A stretch of DNA of 64,000 nt from NCBI GenBank assembly GCA_032821775.1, contig JAVLRN010000012.1:2046001-2110000 (forward strand), read 5' to 3'. The DNA is from Sanguinoderma infundibulare. Taxonomy: Eukaryota > Basidiomycota > Agaricomycetes > Polyporales > Polyporaceae. Shown here piece by piece: positions 12,152-24,071 of the stretch. The notes under the pieces are model-generated. The model was not told where the DNA came from. It saw only the letters and a program-made list of their open reading frames with translations, and did no database searches. The position numbers and the translations under genes are program-made. The stretch's first letter is position 1. Each line of letters begins with the position of its first letter.

Positions 12152-14336
12152 CTACAAACCAGTCACCACAAACTCGTAGTCTCCACCAGCCAAGCCCTCA
12201 ATCCAATACCTCCCCGACTCGTTCTCCAAGATTACGTCACTCTCCAGATCCGTGCTAGCAGTGAGTGTGGCAGACGTGTGATTGCCCGGAAGAGGTACTC
12301 CGACGGTGCCCGTCGTGCCCTCAGGTGTGCTGATCTTGAGGCGGAAGACATTCCCGTTCGTCGACCACTTCGACGAAAAGCCGCCAAGCGCCGTCGAGAA
12401 ACCGGCGTCGACGTCCGTCAAGTCCCCGACCTGGGGCACAATCGCCCACGTAGCTCCGGACTTGCTCAGGAGCTGGATGCCGCCGACGTAAGTCTGTGCC
12501 ACGATCCGTTAGCACTCACAATCCAAACAAACCAAGACATGCAGAGGAACGTCGGGACACACACCGTAAGCGAACTCGTGGGTCCGGACGACCACCCGTG
12601 CGCATGCGAGATCGTCGCGTCACTGGAGTACGGCGGGTAGTGCAGCACTCCCGTAGTTGAGTACCCCTCGATGAGCGTGCTGTTCGTCATCCGCGGGTCG
12701 TCCAGCATGAAGTCCGCCCACATGCTCTGGATCAGCGATAGCGCCGCCGTCGTCCGGTTCGCCGTGAAATGCGCCTCTAGCTCGAACCCCGAGATGAATG
12801 GGGACACCGCGTCCGCCGTCTCGGGGGCGGGCGCGCCGTACGGACCCCAGCGGGCCTGCAGAGCTTCGGAGATCTGGACGACCTGCGACGCGTTCGTGAC
12901 TAGGCCGGACTTGATCGCCCACGAGTTTCCGTCCTGGGGTGCGAGCGTGGTCGTCTCGTTGTCCTTGAAGAGCCCGACGTCGGGCTGCCAGAGGAGAGGG
13001 ATCGCGGCGGATTGGATGCCGGCTGCGAGCTGCGACCACCGTTCGGCCGTCTCGGCGTCGTTCTGGATCTCGGCGAGGGCAACACCGAGGTTGAGCGTAT
13101 AAAAGAGGATGGAGTTGGCTTCGATGTTATGCCCGCCCATGCCGTAACGGAGCCAGTCAGCTGAGGCGGTGACGTTTGCGAGGCCAGTCCCGTCTATCTG
13201 CGCCGCGGCCCACTCCATTCCCGCCTCCCACTGCGTCCACTTCGCGTCGAGGAAAGACCGGTTACCGCCCCATTGATAGAGGTTATAGACGTCAATGAGA
13301 TCGTAGAGATGGTAGGTGAAGGATACGGTGCCAGAGGTGGCGAACGGCAAGCCGGAGTACGGGAGCTGACCCGTGGTCGGATTTTGAAGGTCGAAGAGCG
13401 CGTCGAGGGCGTTTTGGATGGAGATCAGGTCGAACGTCGAGATGGCGATGCCGGGCACCGAGATGGCCATGTCGCCACCCCAGACGACCCTGTCTCGTTT
13501 TGCGCCGTCGGTGACGGTTGACGTCCCATTCGCGATTGTCGAGTTCAAGAACCAGTCCAGGGTGCCCGCTGGGATAGAGCGGTCTGTGGAGTGGAAGGCG
13601 GCACCATGCGTCGGGCTTATCGTGACGAGCTGGTTGGTGTACGCTCCTGCGTGGTTGTGAGCGGGTAAGGCCGCGGGGCAAGGTGAACACCGTTCTTACC
13701 TGCGTACCACACCCTGTGTCAACAGTCAGTCGAGGAAGAGACAACCCAATGAGTATATACGCACCGGTTAAGCTTTTCGTCATTCGAATGGAACCACCCC
13801 GTGTAGTCCCTCAAAGCGTTGTCTTCCCAGTGGGGCATCGCCGTGAAGTGCACCCAAAGGTCGTGGATAGAGAGCCGCTCCGATCCGAGGTTGACGACGG
13901 TGAGGTAGCGGAAGCCACCGCGCTCCTTGTCGGCAGGAGCTACATAATGCCCGGCGTCGGTGATGTTGAACACCAGCGGTGCGTCCAGGCCTGCGCTCGT
14001 GGTAGCATCGCACGCTTCTGAGGAAACCCAGAGGGAGCTCTCAGAGAACGTGAACCCGACGCTACCGTCGATCGATGTGGTATTGAAGTTGACCAAGCCG
14101 GCGATGTTCTTGCCGAAGTCGTACGTCACGGAGGAGTTGAAGGCATCGAGGGTGAGGCTCTGTCCGGGAGCGTTGTGGCCGTCGAGAAGAGTGGCTTGGG
14201 AGGACAGGGAGCCGTTTTGGAGATGAACAGACACGGGCCTAACTGTCCGCGAGGAAGGTGCGAGGATGTAATGCTGGTAGGGCACCGCAGCAGACACCCC
14301 CAGTGCGAGGAGAGGAATTCTCAGGAGGATACGCAT
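12152..14336 (-). CDS. Secreted GH78-type alpha-L-rhamnosidase, copy R1
   Basis: Exons 14336-13765, 13713-13700 (14 nt), 13646-12565 and 12493-12152. Sum 2010 nt, 669 aa. The N-terminus MRILLRIPLLALGVSAAVPY is a signal peptide, so the enzyme is secreted. An N-terminal beta domain (DAFNSSVTYDFGKNIAG, DLWVHFTAMPHWEDN, YTGWFHSNDEKLNR) precedes the six-hairpin catalytic domain. That domain carries DGAKRDRVVWGGDMAIS (the R-D-R/GD block typical of GH78), WLRYGMGGHNIEANS, and STLIEGYSTTG, which corresponds to the glutamate loop. The last exon is a small beta-sandwich ending FVVTGL. GH78 enzymes release L-rhamnose from plant pectin and flavonoid glycosides. Many N-x-S/T sites fit a glycoprotein. R1 is intact and about as long as R2. 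Confidence 0.88.
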
Positions 14337-14530
14337 GTCGACGCGAACGACAGATGGGTCGCGACCTGGTGAGAGTGTTCACGAACGTATTATATGCGCT
14401 CCTACAAGGATGACTGACGATGGTCAGAACCAACACACAAGAGATGAGAAACGAAGACGCATACAATCACGGGGTGAGGATTCGGGCCTTCGCCCTACTT
14501 TGCACATGACTGATCATCTGCGGCCCTGAG
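14337..14530 (-). promoter_or_regulatory. Upstream region of rhamnosidase R1 with conserved blocks
   Basis: Contains a TATTATATG box near 14388, a GATGAGAAACGAAGACGCATAC-like block at about 14442-14465 and the palindrome TGACTGATCA at about 14507-14516. The last two recur upstream of R2 and R3 in the same order and at similar distance. Retained sequence may simply reflect recent duplication. Confidence 0.5.
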
Positions 14531-14879
14531 GAAGGCAGCGGATGATGTGCCGTACACCCATCAAACTGGTCGTAGGCCCGTATATTCGGAGAACAGTCAT
14601 GGATTGGAGCAGATTGCATTACGGCCAACTGCCGTACATCGAAGGTTCCGCTTGAGGCCTGCGTGGTTCCGAAAACCCTGCCGTCGTAGGAAGGTAGCCA
14701 ACGGGGCCAGAACCGACTACACTCCGTAATAAAGCCCAGGTAATATTGCCTCGCCAGTCCCCGGAAAAGCGACGAAGTACACACGGCATCGTAAGACCGT
14801 ATACGAAGGACGGGAGGGACTCAGAATGGATCATAACTTGAGGGACGCACCCTGACTCGGAGGTCCCATCCTGGAGCGA

Positions 14880-15912
14880 GTTGTAGAGGTGGCGAGAGCA
14901 CGTCGGTCGCGGTGAATGGTCGAGTACACTTTACATTCCACGCACTTCGTACACGGTAACGCCTGCATCGATGCAGTCAATAGCATTACACTTTGTAAAG
15001 TACTCACTGCCATCCCGACACATCAGCGCCAAGTTGCAGATGCGCTCAGAGCGCATTTTTAAGTAATGACTCTCTAAGAAGGCCGAATCTTGTTGTTCAT
15101 CCAAAGGCAAACCCTCATTCATCGGCCTGGTACGTTCCTCGCTCGGTCAAAACCGTCCACCGCCATCATACCTCGCCCAGGGCAACGCCTACGGTTCATC
15201 AATACACGCCAACAACGCACACAACCAAGGGAAACACTTACTGACATCCGTTAACGCCAACATCAACTTCAGTATGCCCCTCGAGTGCACTCGAGGGAAC
15301 GCCTCCTTCAAAAACACCGCATGCTCCGCCCCATCCAAAGGTACGCTGCCCCGCTTGACCCTCGTCCCTTTGGGCAGGGGAATAAACCCATCAAATGCGG
15401 GCCAACTGCCGGGCTCATCGGATCCATGCTGGACGAGTGCAGTGACGGTCCTCAAGTCGGCCAGTCCGGCAAGCGCGTTGTCGAGTCCGCTCCAGTCCAC
15501 TCCCGCATAGCGAGTGTCCCATCAAGACATTGGATCTTCAATGCGCGCACGGGCATGCTGATCGCCAGGATAACAGGGAGTAAATGAATATCTGTCGGTG
15601 CTCTTTCGAGAGAGGGCACTTCAACACTCGGAAGAAGTGGAATCGAGAGGAAGGCAGGAAGGACTTGGACACGAGAGAGCATGCGATGAGAGAGGAAATG
15701 TCGTTGGCGTCATGAAGGTAGTCGATAATCCGATGGACCAATTCTCCAGGCAGGGGACGAGGGAAATCCATCCATACCAGCTGGCGTTGATGAGCGTCGG
15801 AGACAAGGCGCACACTCTGCAGCTCCAGCTCACCGGGAGCCTTTCCCAGGCTCAGGGCTCGGTACTTCGTAGTGCTCCTCGTGCTCAGGCTGACGTGTGC
15901 TAGCCCGCTCAA
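14880..15912 (-). pseudogene. F-box family B pseudogene 1: frameshift plus large internal deletion
   Basis: The start of the F-box is well preserved: PRPLPGELVHRIIDYLHD and LIACSLVSKSFLPSSRFHFFRVLKCPLS, in frame. After LLSW the frame shifts (the next homologous piece, RALKIQCLDGTLAM, lies in another frame). At about 15507 the sequence jumps from TLAM directly to VDWSGLDNALAGLADLRT, skipping roughly 870 bp present in the B2 copy at 28.8-29.65 kb. The C-terminal part is again readable (AFPRVHSRGILKLMLAL). A further stretch at 14931-15122 with CRDGSEYFTKCNAIDCIDAG matches sequence at about 30165-30235 downstream of B2. It cannot encode the full protein. Confidence 0.8.
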
Positions 15913-16034
15913 TGCTCGCCAGTGACACTACAGGACTATTACTCAATCTAAGCATTGCCACCACTTGTTTGGTATGACCTCTTCCTCAACGAGCTTCAGC
16001 TCCCTTCGTCTGACGTCGTGCTTTCAAGCCAGTG

Positions 16035-17461
16035 ATGGAGAAACAGAACGGGCGAGAACGAACGACTGGTCGCCTCCCAGGGGAGACCATCGACAACATC
16101 ATAGACCACCTCCACGATGACGCCCCCACGCTCTCTGCGTCGTCTCTCGTATGTCGCGCTTGGCTCCCATCTTGCCGATACCATCTCTTCCAAACCATCT
16201 ATTGCAACCCCACCTCTTCGACGAGGACGCTATCGCACCTGCACAACTGGCTCCTCGCCTCGCCCGACATTCATCCCTACATCAAAACACTCACAGTGTC
16301 CGTGCCCGAAATCGACACCACACTCCCCGAGATTGCCGTCGAGGACTTGGAGCAGGTCCTGCTGTTCTTGTCGGACCTCCAGGGTCTCGTCTTGTGCCGA
16401 GTTTCGCTTTCCTTGCGAAACACGTCCGACGTCCCAGCCTCCTACGTCTCTTCGACGGGTGGTGCGAGGCGAATCCGCACGCTTACTATCGACCGCTGCT
16501 CGGCACCGGATGATTCATCCCCTCCACTGTGCCACATCCTTGGTCTGTTTGCAGAGGTGGACCAGTTAGCTATCCAGTGGTCGTCCTGCTTACTGGAGGA
16601 TATTCTGGGTGGGGCCCCCTCCTCCCGTCTCCTCGAGCTAGCACACCATTTCAAAGTATGCAATTCCCTCACGCTCGTTCTTCGCACTATTCCTCGGGGC
16701 GAGGAACAACTCATATGCTACTTGATCGAGCATGCAACCGAGGAGGGTCAATGGCCTCTGCAAAGCTTGTCCTTGGCTCCCGCCTTCGTGCCCTCTGGTT
16801 CGGCCGCAAGGATAATACAGCGCTGCCGGAACACTTTGCAGAGCCTTTACCTTAACATCAACACTCTCATCTTTCGTGACGTGCTTCGAGAACATCTTAT
16901 CCGTGCGTAAACCACTCCGCTGCCAATTTGGACAGTCTCACTAACGGCATCCGGTACTACGCAGAGCCTGCCGACTATTGGACGCCGCTGCGTATCCATG
17001 ACTGTCCACTTCTCAACCACATAACTCTGCCCTTTGAGACCGTACCTCATACGGGATTCAAACCTCATATCCTGCGCGATTCCCGCATAGCTTCCCTTGC
17101 GTCATCCGCAGAGCTCCTGCGGCAGGCTCCACCCTCCGTCAAGGAGCTCACTCTGGCATTTTGGCTCTCGGAGAATGGGGCAGCTGCCGATTTCCATTTA
17201 TGGGAGCAGCCTGAGCTCGCTTCAAGCTGGCGCAACGTGGACGATGCGTTGACCAGATTGCCTGCGCTAGAGCTAGTACATGCCACGTTCTACTTGCCCG
17301 ACACCGCCCTTCTCCCACATATGTACGCGGTTTTGAATACCGACGTAGCTTGGACACTAGTGAAGCAAGATACGGCTAGTCAGGGGGCATTTGTGAAGCG
17401 GGTGCTACCAAAGACGTATGCGGAGGGGGTATTCCATATGACCACACAGGAACGTAACTAG
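16035..17461 (+). CDS. F-box protein family A, copy 1 (intact)
   Basis: Two exons, 16035-16902 and 16965-17461, total 1365 nt, 454 aa. The intron (16903-16964, 62 nt) has a GTGCGT donor, a CTAAC branch box and a TACGCAG acceptor; it is conserved in copy 2. An F-box sits at residues about 10-50 (GRLPGETIDNIIDHLHDDAP, SLVCRAWLPSCRYHLFQTI). The rest is the poorly conserved, leucine-rich C-terminal region common in expanded mushroom F-box families, with no clear LRR. Family role: substrate receptor in SCF ubiquitin ligases through Skp1; the target is unknown. The stop lies 64 bp from the stop of the convergent rhamnosidase R2, and the start is divergent from F-box B pseudogene 1 about 120 bp away. 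Confidence 0.82.
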
Positions 17462-17525
17462 ATTAGTCGACTGTAGAACAATGTTGTGTGTGTTCGCGCG
17501 GAACGAAGGCGTGCGCCTGACCGCA

Positions 17526-19706
17526 CTACAAACCAGTCACGACAAACTCGTGGTCCCCACCAGCCAAGCCCTTGATCCAATACCTCCCAGAACCGTCGGC
17601 TCCAACCACATCACCTTGGACACCTGTACCACTGAGCCTGGCCGACGTGTGGTTGCCCGGAAGGGGTACACCAACGGTGCCAGTCGTGCCCTTGGGCGTG
17701 CTGATCTCGAGGCGGAAGACGGTCCCGTTCGTCGACCACTTGGATGAAAAGCCACCCAACGCAGTCGAGTACCCGGCGTCGACATCCGTTAAGTCGCCGA
17801 CCTGGGGCACGATCGCCCACGTAGCTCCAGACTCGCTCAGGAGCTGGATACCACCGACGTAGGTCTGTACCATCGGTTAGCACCAAGGTCAGACACTCCT
17901 GGAGCGAAGGATCCTCGGCACTCACCGTAAGAGAGCTCGTGGGCCCGGTCGCCCACCCGTGCGCATGCGAAATGCGGGGATCGTTCGTGTACGGCGCGTA
18001 GTGCAGCTCTCCCGTCGTCGAATACCCCTCGATGAACGTGCTGTTCGTCATCCGCGGGTCGTCCAACATGAAGTCCGCCCACATGCTCCGGATCAGCGAC
18101 AGCGCCGCTGTCGTTCGGTTCGCGGTGAAGTGCGCTTCAAGCTCGAAGCCTGAGATGAACGGCGACACCGCGTCGGCCGCCTCGGGTGCGGGCGCGCCGT
18201 ACTGACCCCAGCGGGCCTGCAGAGCCTCGGAGATCTGGACGACCTGCGAGACGTTCGTCACGAGCCCGGACTTGACTGCCCACGCGTTTCCATCCTGCGG
18301 TGCGAGCGTGGTCGTCTCGTTGTCCTTGAAGAGCCCGACGTCCGGTTGCCAGAGGAGAGGAATGGCGGCGGATTGGATGCCGGTTGCGAGCTGGGACCAC
18401 CGGTCGGCCGTCTCGGTGTCGTTCTGGTTCTCGGCGAGAGAAACGCCGAGGTTAAGGGTATAGAAGAGGATGGAGTTGGCTTCGATGTTGTGCCCGCCCA
18501 TCCCGAAGCGGAGCCAGTCGGCGGAGGCGGTGACGTTCGCAAGGCCGGTCTCGTCGATCTGCGCCGCGGCCCACTCCATCCCTGCCTTCCACTGAGCCCA
18601 CTTGCCGTCGAGGAAGGACTGGTTGCCGCTCCAGTGGTAGAAGTTCTCGACGCCGATGAGGGAGTATAGATGGTAGGTGAAGGAGATGATACCAAGCTCG
18701 TTGAACGGGTACCCCGCGTAAGGGAGTTGACCGGTCGTCGCGTTTTGGAGGTCGAAGAGGGAATCGAGGGCGTTTTGGATGGAGACCAGGTCGAATGTCG
18801 TTACAGCGATGCCGGGCACAGCAATGGCCATGTCGCCGCTCCACACAAGTCTGTCTCGCTTTGCGCCGTCGGTGAGCGTCGACGTTCCACCCGTGACGGT
18901 CGTGTTCAGCCACCAGTCGAGAATGCCTTCGACGGTCGACCCACTGGTGATGACGCCCAAGTAGTTGAGAGCGTCACCACGCGTCGGGTCGATGGTAACG
19001 AGCTGGTTAGTGTACGCTCCTGCGTCGTTGTGAGCGAGCCAAGCAACGGGCCATGATGAACACCCGTCTTACCTGCGTACCACACCCTGTGGCAATAGTG
19101 AGCCGAAGAACGGACAACGTAACGGCCATGTACGCACCTGTTGAGCTTCTCATCATTCGAATGGAACCACCCCGTGTAATCCCGCAGCGCGTTGTCTTCC
19201 CAGTGAGGCATCGCCGTGAAGTGCACCCAAAGGTCGTGGATAGAAAGCCGCTCCGATCCGAGGTTGACGACGGTAAGGTAGCGGAACCCACCACGGTCCT
19301 TGTCGACAGGAGCTACATAATGTCCACCGTCGGTGATGTTGAATACCAGGGGTGCGTCCAGGCCGGCGTCCGCGGTGGCATCGGACGCTTCTGAGGAAAC
19401 CCAGAGGGAGCTCTCAGAGAACGTGAACCCGACGCTACCGTCGGTCGACGTGGTGTTGAAGTTGACCCAACCGGCGATGTTCTTGCCGAAGTCGTACGTT
19501 ACGGAAGAGTTGAAGGCATCGAGGGTGAGGCTCTGTCCGGGAGCGTTGCGGCTGTCGAGAAGAGCAGTTTGGGAGGATAATGCGCCGTTCTGGAGGTGGA
19601 CAGCTACCGGCCTGACTGTCCGAGAGGATGGGGCGAGGATGTAGTGCTTGTAGGGCACAGCGGCAGCCCCCAGAGCGAGGAGAGGAATTGGGAGCAGGAC
19701 GCGCAT
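17526..19706 (-). CDS. Secreted GH78-type alpha-L-rhamnosidase, copy R2
   Basis: Exons 19706-19138, 19086-19073 (14 nt), 19019-17926 and 17864-17526. Sum 2016 nt, 671 aa. The architecture is the same as R1: signal peptide MRVLLPIPLLALGAAAVPY, N-terminal beta domain, six-hairpin catalytic domain with DGAKRDRLVWSGDMAIA, HNIEANSILFYTLNLG and STFIEGYSTTGELHY, and a C-terminal beta domain ending FVVTGL. No frameshift or internal stop is seen. R1 and R2 are obviously paralogous. Their most divergent part is the start of exon 3, where R1 has HGAAFHSTDRS and R2 has RGDALNYLGVITSG. Secreted debranching of rhamnose-containing plant polymers is the expected role. Confidence 0.88.
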
Positions 19707-20200
19707 GTCGACGCGAACGACAGGTAGGTCGGGAGTCTGAGGGTGGTCAAGTGTACCACATTATATCGCACAGCCGCCATGGGCCTCTGAAAAATGTAAA
19801 GCCGTTGGCGGTCACTGGAAGAGGTGAGAAACGAAGGCACATACACATACGGGGCACGAGCATGAAACACCAAGCGTTTCCCCTGCTTGGCATATGACTG
19901 GTCAGATGTACATCCCGCAGGCCGCGAGACTCGCGGATGATGAGCAGCACCCATGAACCGCAGGCCCGCAAAGTCCGAACAGAGGTCATGGGCCACCGGC
20001 AAAGATAATATTCCAGGGCAAGTCCGGGGTCGTATGGTCGTATGCTATACATGGGAAGTTGTCCTAAGGCTCGCGTGTTCTCAAAACGTCCTGTTTGTCT
20101 TAGCATGGCCAGTCTGGACATTCGCCCCGCAATGATTGGCGTATGAAGTTCTGGTAAATGTTTCACAGCACGGACCGGCAGCCATTAGAAATTGAACTCA
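19707..20200 (-). promoter_or_regulatory. Upstream region of rhamnosidase R2 with conserved blocks
   Basis: TATATC at about 19763 may be a TATA element. GTGAGAAACGAAGGCACATAC lies at about 19825-19845 and CATATGACTGGTCAGATG at 19891-19908, about 185 bp upstream of the start codon. Both blocks recur upstream of R3 (30664-30681 for the palindrome) and in weaker form upstream of R1. Confidence 0.5.
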
Positions 20201-20380
20201 GTGATGCCGAGTAAAACATACCAACAGTGGTCTGAGATCGTCGTGGTCCTGGGGGATGAGCGGGGGTGGCAAGCGGCATCACGCGCCAACGATGGAGGTC
20301 AGCGGGTCGAGCGCCCCGCCCTCAGCGTTTGGCCACAGTATGGTTTGTCGGTTGAATGAAGTCGGTCATCGCCCCAGACG

Positions 20381-23011
20381 ATGAGCGAAACTCTGCTATG
20401 CATTCTTCTGGCGTCGGCTTCTGCTAAGGGCTCCAACCTCATATACCACTGGCCGCCGTCTTGCAAGCCGATCCCCCGTCTCGCGCGCCCCATTCCGTCG
20501 AATGACTTCCCAAGCGCGTTCGCAGACAACCCCTGGCGAGCTGCAAACAGCCCAGACAACACTGCCGAGGATCCTTCCTGGCTCAACTCCGCCCTCGCTC
20601 CAGAGGACCTCACCGATTACTATTGGGAAAGACCCAGCGCGCGCCGCGACAGGACCGCGTCCTTCACCCACCCCACTGCCTCCCACCCCACTTCCCGACG
20701 CACGTCACCATGCAAGGACGACAAAGCGAACTGTGAAGGCACACATCGATGCCCAGGCGTAGGGAGCTCGAGCGACGAGTACGACAACCTCCTCGGGTTC
20801 TCTGCCGAGTTCCTCGCCCAGATCCTCTGTCCGCAGAGGTCCATGTGCCACCAGAAGTTCGAACTGATAGTCGACGACCTCGCGTTCATCGGGCATCCCG
20901 TCTGTGCCGACTCGGACGGCGGATGGAGGTTCAAGCAGGAGAAGACGAGGGCAGCTGCTCGTGGACGCGGGTCGAAGAAGGGTCAGTCCCCGCAAGAAGA
21001 AGAGAAGACCCTCACTCCGGAGAGGATGGAGAGGGGAGAACTCAACGAGGGCAGTTTGGGGCGCAGCGGCCGTCTGCTGTCTGCGGATTCTGGTGGTATG
21101 CAGACTTTCCACTTGGTTATCGTCTTGGACCTCCCAGACCCGTCCTCTTCTGCGTCCGGAAACATCTCCAAGTATTTCGACACCATATACGAACAAATCG
21201 CTTTTAACGTCACTGCGGTTCTGTACCAGCAGCAAGTCATCAACGGGTATGTGGGGAAGGAATGCGACCTCTTGAGCTTGCTGCGAGAGGATTACGTGAA
21301 ACGAGGTATGTGCTATTTGGACGAGTGCCTATAAATGCCATTCCGATCCAGTCGCGTTTGCAGGAGAGTCATGCATCGACTTCATGTACGAGGCCCTTGC
21401 GGAGTCTGCCATTGCCCAAGCCATGAAGACCTTGTACGATTCAATCAAGGAAAACACCATCGCGCGCATCACCCTTGACCATCTTCCGCTCGAACTTCAG
21501 CTTCCCCCTTTCCTCGACTCCCTTCTTCACGTCGATGAAGACGTCAGCTGCGAGGAAGACATCGCCAACGAGGACAGCGAACCGAACGCCTGGGGTCCCG
21601 AGATGAGCTTCGCTTGGAGACTACCGGCGCTCACGCCTTGGAAGGCTCTCCTGCGCCTTGACGAGGAAGGCGACGAACAGGGCTACCAGCTCTACATGCA
21701 ACTCCGCGCCGCACAGCTCAATCCAGAAGAGCGGGAGCTGGCGGAGCAGCTTCTCAAGTTCATCGACCTGGCCTCGGTGAATCTAAGCTTAGCGGATATG
21801 GCTAGCTTGCTGGACTGGAACTTGGAGTCTCAGGTGTACCCTGCTGCCCGCTGGTTGGTGTTGCACCGCCGCGCCAAGGTCGTGGACGTCGTCCATCCCA
21901 GCCTGAAGACCGTGTTTTCGGTCCCTCAGAAGTTCCCTTTACCGTACGTGCCCTTTTCTCGTCGACGTTCGAACAGCAACTGAACGATAACTCAGGCTTG
22001 CCAAACTCTCAGAGGAGTTCTCGAAAACGTTCGCCAAAGCGGGCGTCCCCGCTTTGCCCAACCTCCTGGCGATGATCTCGACAGCGACGCACAAGCCCAC
22101 CGCGAACCACTTCTACGCGACCGTCGTCGACTCGACGAAAGAGCTCGTCCCCCTCTACCTCGACGTCGTCCTCTGGATGCTCAAGCGCGACCTGCTCATC
22201 CGCCTCCACCTCCGCATCCGCATCATCGCCACCGAGGAGCTGAAGAAGCGGGTCCGGCAGAGCTGGGAGCAGCACCTCGCGCGCAAGCGGTCTGGCTCGC
22301 GGGCGCGCAGTATCACTGACACTAAAGGCCGACGGACAAGCGAGAGCGCGGGCGGGGACCGAAGGCGCGCGGGCGACGCGGACGAGAAGGCAGGCCCGAA
22401 CTTCGAGAGCGTGTCTGAGTCGAGCCCCGTCGAGTACTGGGTGTCGCTATCGCCCAAGACGGCGCGCCAGCAGACGCGGCAGCGGACAGATGAGAATGGC
22501 AAACATAAGGAAGCTCACGGCGGTGACGATGACGAACGCGCGGACGACAACAAGGTGCAGTGCGATTGCGAGAAGCACGACGAGCTTGATGAGGAGTTCC
22601 TGTCGAGCAGCGCGGACGAGGCAAAGTGGGAGGAGTACTACCAGAACGGCGGCAGCGACAACATCCCGTCGATGATCAGTGACCCCGCGCGCGCGACACC
22701 GCTTGAGAGACGGTGGCTGGCTGGGATGTCCGAAGGCAAGGACCCGCATATAGTCAGGCGTTTCGAACGGTGAGCACGTCTTTTCTCAATCATGAAGCGA
22801 TCACCTACTGAGTCGCCGTGTGGAGTGCAGCATTCACCAGTACTTTGACGGCAAGTGCTCGGATGACGAGATCTTGTACAGAGCGGAAATCTCGCGCAAG
22901 CAGCTGCGAGAGGTGCTCCACCACTATGATGAATACGTGCGTGATATACACCTCGACCTGACGTCCTGTCTAACTCTTGTATAGCTACAAACGTTCCTGC
23001 ACCCGTCATAA
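20381..23011 (+). CDS. NPR3: Nitrogen permease regulator 3 homologue (GATOR1/SEACIT subunit)
   Basis: Exons 20381-21305, 21364-21943, 21996-22769, 22831-22936 and 22985-23011. Sum 2412 nt, 803 aa. The N-terminal start SETLLCILLASASAKGSNLIYHW, then SAEFLAQILCP, FELIVDDLAFIGHPV, FHLVIVLDLPDP, KYFDTIYEQIAFNVTAVLYQQ and ESAIAQAMKTLYDSIKEN are NPR3 landmarks. A winged-helix-like middle and a C-terminal HQYFDGKCSDDEILYRAE, ending LQTFLHPS, complete the family pattern. NPR3 with NPR2 and IML1 forms GATOR1/SEACIT, which inhibits TORC1 at the vacuole when amino acids are scarce (established). Two low-complexity charged inserts (about residues 190-235 and 640-730) look disordered. The stop is only 8 bp from the stop of the convergent SDR gene. 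Confidence 0.9.
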
Positions 23012-23019
23012 CGTTCCGA

Positions 23020-24070
23020 CTACGCTCCAGGATTTCTGTGTACCCATCCCAACAACCTCTCCGCCTTTGAACAGTCAAAGAACCCCTTCGTCCCTCTCAA
23101 ATCCTTCCCCTCCTTGATCGGCACGTCTTTCCAGTACCGCTCATACAGCTCCATCGTTGGCACGTCGCTCGCCGTGTCCGGCGCCGTGATGAAGAACCGC
23201 TCGTGCCCGCTCCACCGCCCGTTCTCACCTGCGACAGCGAGCAGGAACGCCTCCGCGCCCGAGTCCTCCTGTACGTAGCCCCACAGGTCGTTCTTGCGCC
23301 GCTCCGGGTCGTCGCGGTTCGCATCCTCCCGGCGGGGGATCGACCAGCTCAGACGCAGGCTCGCCACACACATGGAGGGGTACCGGCGAACGATCGCGTC
23401 CGCTTGGAGCTCGCAGATGCTGTTCACGCGTCAGCCAAGGGGGTGAGGAGGACATTTGGTGACGTACACCTTAGACAAACCGTACGGCTCGTCCACCCGG
23501 GTGGGGTGTTCCTCGTCGAGCGGGAAGTACTCGAAGTCCTTGCGGTCCGTCCAGACGAGGGGGATCACATTCACGGAGGACGCTTGCGCGACGCGGTTGA
23601 TCCCGAGCTATCGGGAAGCAGCGATCAAGCACCGTCAGCGTCCCGCTCCGCTCTCCGAGTTCGTATCGGCCTCGACGGACCTCTGCGGCGGCTCGAAGAA
23701 GGTTCCACGAGATCACAACATTCCTAGGGCCGTTCCTGTTCAGCCACACTCGTCCAGTCCTATATGCCCCCCAACGCGACGCTCACGTGTTGTGCGCGAC
23801 GACGTGGTAGTCCCCGGGCGTCCTCACCGCCGCCAGCTGCACGATGCCCTCGCATCCCCGCAGCAGCTTCGTGGCGACCTCGTAGCCTCGCAGGTCCGCT
23901 TCGTGGAAGGTGAACCGGGCTGCTTGCTCTGAAGGGAGGTTCGCGAGGGCGTCGGCGAGGTTTGAGTTGGCGGAGCTGTCGATGCCGACCACAGTGTGCC
24001 CTTGTGCGAGCGCGGCGAGGACGACGCGCGAGCCGACGGAACCGCTGCATCCTGCTATTGCTAGCTTCAT
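23020..24070 (-). CDS. NAD-dependent epimerase/dehydratase family protein (extended SDR)
   Basis: The start at 24070 reads MKLAIAGCSGSVGSRVVLAA, with the Rossmann loop GCSGSVGS (GxxGxxG). Next come VGIDSS (NAD-binding acidic strand end), FHEADLRGYE and IVQLAAVRTPGDYHVVAHN. After a short intron near 23700-23780, NVVISWNLLRAAAELGINRV follows. A further exon with YPLDEEHP-like sequence and PYGLSK (the YxxxK-type catalytic lysine context) precedes SLRLSWSIPRR and ERFFITAPDTASDVPT. It ends LGWVHRNPGA at 23020. Four exons are likely; joints between 23440 and 23760 are approximate. The role is a cytosolic NAD(P)-dependent sugar-nucleotide or small-molecule reductase/epimerase; substrate unknown. Confidence 0.82.
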
Positions 24071-24071
24071 C

